Positions 63,048 to 64,000 of a stretch of DNA of 64,000 nucleotides are shown here, in pieces. The notes under the pieces were generated by a model. The model was not told the origin of the DNA, ran no database searches, and worked only from the letters and a program-made list of their open reading frames with translations. The position numbers and the translations under genes were made by a program. The stretch's first letter is position 1; each line of letters begins with the position of its first letter. Source of the stretch: a bacterium (GTDB taxonomy: Bacteria; SZUA-79; Acidulodesulfobacterales; Acidulodesulfobacteraceae); contig JAKAOK010000001.1 in assembly GCA_021812245.1 (NCBI GenBank), forward strand, positions 1 through 64,000. The letters run 5' to 3'.

Positions 63048-63101
63048 AATCTCTCCTTTTATTATTTATTTTATAAAATTATAAAGTTTAATTTTTTATA
63101 A

Positions 63102-63117
63102 AGCAAAAGTTATGCCA
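63102..63117 (-). promoter_or_regulatory. Sigma-54 (-24/-12) promoter of porin-glnK-amtB
   Basis: Minus strand TGGCATAACTTTTGCT: GG and GC separated by exactly 10 bp, matching TGGCAC-N5-TTGCW with one change. The start of transcription would be about 35-40 nt before the porin ATG. No sigma-70 promoter of comparable quality was seen here. Confidence 0.82.
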
Positions 63118-63171
63118 ACTTATTATTTTTAGAATTTAGTAAAGCTCATAAACCCATAAGAGAGCGTAGAT

Positions 63172-63222
63172 TGGTTAGCTGCGCTGGACTTCGTCCGTCC
63201 GCTTGCGCTCGCAATGATAGTG
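63172..63222. repeat. REP-like repeat in the porin upstream region
   Basis: GCGCTGGACTTCGTCCGTCC followed by GCTTGCGCTCGCAATGATA resembles the inserted repeat at 63546-63602. It lies between the sigma-54 promoter and the end of the NtrC-like gene and could act as an intergenic stem for the latter transcript. Confidence 0.6.
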
Positions 63223-63335
63223 GAATAGGGGTAAGATTTATGTGCTATAAATTTAGGCAATTTTGAATACCGACGGTTTATTGATTAAAATTTAGGCAAA
63301 GAATACAAACAGAGGAAAAATTTTATGTCGATGAA

Positions 63336-64000
63336 TTAAAAAATTATGTCAAGTGCGTATATTCTTTTCTGTAAGTTGCGGCGGCTCATACCGAGAATCT
63401 GGGCGGTCCTTGTTACGTTATTATTGTTTTCTTTTAATTTGCGGATAAGATATGCCTTTTCAAAATATTCTTTCGCCTGCTTAAAGGAACCAGCCGCCAT
63501 ATAACTTTCGAAATCCAGAGATGAATCGTCTGCGGGAGATTGTTTAGCTTCGCTGGACTCCGTCCGCCTGTGCTGGACTCCGTCCGCTTCGCTCACAATG
63601 ACGTTAGCCTTAATTTTCAATTCCATTCTAACGTCTTTTTCGGTTATTCTGTTATGCATGTTTAAAATAGAAAATCTCTCGATAATATTTTTTAATTCCC
63701 TGACGTTTCCCGGCCAGTTGTAATCTTTTAAAATATTTACGGCGTTTTCTTCTATTTCCAATCTTCCAGCATTACCGCCGAAAATTTTAATAAAATAATC
63801 GATTAAAAGAGGTATATCGTTTTTTCTTTCCCTTAGCGGCGGAATATACAGCGGGATAACGTTAAGCCTATAAAATAAGTCTCTCCTGAATCTGCCCGCA
63901 GATATTTCCAACTCCGGGTCTTTATTCGTAGCCGCGATAACTCTGACGTCCGATTCTATCTCGCTTTCTCCGCCGACCCTCTGAAATTTGTTTTCCTGTA
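63336..64000 (-). CDS. NtrC-family sigma-54 activator (partial, cut by window edge)
   Basis: The frame stays open to base 64000, beyond the track start. It shows QRVGGESEIESDVRVIAATN, then ISAGRFRRDLFYRLNVIPLY, PPLRERKNDIPLLIDYFIKI and NWPGNVRELKNIIERF, the central AAA+ domain of bacterial enhancer-binding proteins. The C-terminus NNVTRTAQILGMSRRNLQKR is the Fis-type helix-turn-helix. Between them the linker includes a block encoded by a REP-like repeat. It probably drives the adjacent porin-glnK-amtB promoter. The regulatory domain lies outside the window. Confidence 0.9.
   Translation of the reverse strand, partial: QENKFQRVGGESEIESDVRVIAATNKDPELEISAGRFRRDLFYRLNVIPLYIPPLRERKNDIPLLIDYFIKIFGGNAGRLEIEENAVNILKDYNWPGNVRELKNIIERFSILNMHNRITEKDVRMELKIKANVIVSEADGVQHRRTESSEAKQSPADDSSLDFESYMAAGSFKQAKEYFEKAYLIRKLKENNNNVTRTAQILGMSRRNLQKRIYALDIIF
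63546..63602. repeat. REP-like repeat inside the NtrC-family coding sequence
   Basis: Two tandem GCTGGACTCCGTCCGC units followed by TTCGCTCACAATGACG. It keeps the frame and encodes VIVSEADGVQHRRTESSEA on the minus strand. Similar sequence is intergenic at 63181-63220. Confidence 0.7.

Overview
The window reads as a chromosomal segment of an AT-rich, Gram-negative bacterium. The evidence is a large LPS/O-antigen type polysaccharide region with heptose-nucleotide genes, an outer-membrane porin, a sigma-54 promoter with an NtrC-family activator, a System II (ResB/CcsA) cytochrome c maturation pair, and an hrcA-grpE-dnaK-dnaJ operon under a CIRCE operator. This combination fits a low-GC deltaproteobacterium-like lineage. 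The exact taxon is an inference I cannot verify from sequence alone.

Layout. (1) 1-10 kb is a decaying accessory zone. It holds small toxin-antitoxin (TA) loci (MNT/HepT, RelE/Phd, VapC/AbrB, RHH/VapC, MNT/HEPN, HicB/HicA), two GT9 heptosyltransferase-like genes and a GT4 gene, mixed with gene fragments (DUF4143 ATPase tail, vapC fragment, integrase tail, broken hicA, polytopic membrane protein tail). (2) 10-17.7 kb (+) carries hddA and hddC for GDP-D-glycero-alpha-D-manno-heptose, a GT2-GT4 fusion and a Wzx flippase. hddA and hddC are split by a methyltransferase and a wrecked IS256-type transposase lying between direct repeats. (3) 17.7-41.7 kb (-) is a long co-directional polysaccharide cluster with a consensus promoter at its upstream end. 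It holds glycosyltransferases, a second Wzx-like flippase, two B12-binding radical SAM proteins, Gmd, an Fcl/ColC-like protein, a ColD-like dehydrase with His in place of the PLP lysine, asparagine synthase, an acyltransferase, methyltransferase, epimerase and several large membrane proteins. (4) 41.8-48.7 kb holds four AAA ATPases (three DUF4143-like, one DUF234-like). Each has its own promoter or operator-like palindromes, and they are interleaved with remnants of nucleotidyltransferase/HEPN modules and a truncated DUF218 gene. (5) 49-64 kb is conserved housekeeping: an NtrB-like kinase, MJ0042 zinc-ribbon protein, DciA-like protein, heat-shock operon, ResB/CcsA, a DUF1015 protein, a porin-glnK-amt nitrogen operon behind a -24/-12 promoter, and an NtrC-family regulator cut by the window edge.

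How the genes fit together. The central block most plausibly builds a surface polysaccharide containing GDP-heptose-derived and GDP-deoxysugar-derived residues. Gmd, the ColD-like enzyme and the Fcl/ColC-like enzyme together match the GDP-L-colitose route. Flanking TA loci show a repeated pattern in which toxin halves (HEPN twice, HicA once) are broken while the antitoxin partners stay open. The nitrogen genes (NtrB-like kinase, NtrC-like regulator, sigma-54 site, porin, PII, Amt) form a coherent ammonium response unit. No tRNA, rRNA or CRISPR array was seen.
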